Shown in pieces: positions 5,970 to 6,123 of a stretch of 6,123 nt of DNA. The position numbers were made by a program, and so were the translations under genes. Location: positions 1 through 6,123 of the forward strand of contig JAUSEJ010000510.1 in assembly GCA_030650265.1 (NCBI GenBank), in the 5' to 3' direction. The notes beneath the pieces were generated by a model, which was not told the DNA's origin, ran no database searches, and saw nothing but the letters and a program-made list of their open reading frames with translations. The first letter of the stretch is position 1. Each line of letters starts with the position of its first letter. Source of the stretch: Dehalococcoidia bacterium. Its GTDB lineage: Bacteria > Chloroflexota > Dehalococcoidia > JACPQF01.

Positions 5970-6123
5970 GTGGAAAGTATGTCAAGAAGCAGCGTACACG
6001 AATTTGCATCGGCAATCAGGCAGCGATTCCAGAAAGCCGGTCGAGCGGAGCGACGGGGGATTCTCTATGAATTTGTGATGATTACTGGCTATCATCGGAA
6101 ATCAGCTGTGCGGCTTTTGGGAG
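5970..6123 (+). CDS. Transposase with integrase core (IS481/ISNCY-like), N-terminal 51 residues only
   Basis: The frame starts at GTG 5970, with AAGGAG at 5958-5963 and a 6-nt spacer. An in-frame ATG at 5979 is a less well spaced alternative. It stays open to the window end. The visible protein has a charged helical start and then RAERRGILYEFVMITGYHRK followed by SAVRLLG. The pattern 'ILxEFxxxTGYHRKxAxRLL' is the helix-turn-helix N terminus I know from a group of bacterial transposases with a C-terminal rve/DDE integrase core. The catalytic DDE domain is outside the window, so the exact IS family and whether the gene is intact are unknown. The two direct repeats immediately upstream support a mobile-element reading. 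Confidence 0.72.
   Translation, partial: MESMSRSSVHEFASAIRQRFQKAGRAERRGILYEFVMITGYHRKSAVRLLG

Larger units (their letters stand above)
5900..6123 (+). mobile_element. Left end of an insertion sequence (outer boundary unknown, right end outside window)
   Basis: The region combines the two direct repeats and the start of a transposase reading rightward, cut by the window edge. The left boundary is set at the first repeat only for convenience. The true terminal inverted repeat and target duplication cannot be seen because the right end is missing. The boundary should lie somewhere between the pckA promoter (5890) and the first repeat, or slightly further out. Confidence 0.5.

Overview
The window is a stretch of bacterial central-carbon metabolism ending in the head of a mobile element. 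No gene encoding 16S rRNA or another direct taxonomic marker is present. Moderately high GC, strong GGAGG Shine-Dalgarno sites, a PPDK with a charged coiled-coil insert and a stand-alone biotin carrier next to an OadA/PycB-type subunit would fit an anaerobic or facultative lineage such as Chloroflexota (Dehalococcoidia/Anaerolineae-like). That placement is inference from remembered gene styles, not proven by the sequence.

Layout. Positions 1-1809 (+) hold the C-terminal two thirds of pyruvate, phosphate dikinase; its start lies upstream of the window. After 29 nt comes the carboxyltransferase subunit of a pyruvate carboxylase or oxaloacetate decarboxylase (1839-3353, +). It overlaps by ATGA a small biotin carboxyl carrier protein (3350-3853, +). 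These three genes read as one operon. The 209-nt convergent gap 3854-4062 contains two strong hairpins. ATP-type PEP carboxykinase follows on the opposite strand (4063-5655, -), with a good sigma70-like promoter at 5862-5890, a palindrome over its -10 box and a leader of about 200 nt. From about 5900 to the end (+) lie two near-identical 27-28 nt direct repeats and the first 51 codons of a transposase of the integrase-core type, cut by the window edge.

How the genes work together. All four metabolic genes act on the PEP-pyruvate-oxaloacetate node. PPDK interconverts pyruvate and PEP. The carboxyltransferase plus biotin carrier move a carboxyl group between biotin and pyruvate/oxaloacetate. 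PEPCK converts oxaloacetate to PEP (or the reverse). The biotin carboxylase (PycA/AccC type), or a membrane OadB pump, needed to complete the biotin enzyme is not in the window, so carboxylase versus decarboxylase direction cannot be settled here. I found no clear novel multi-gene system. The most interesting signals are the regulatory architecture in front of pckA, the repeats before the transposase, the PPDK insert and the repeated N-terminal domain of the biotin carrier.
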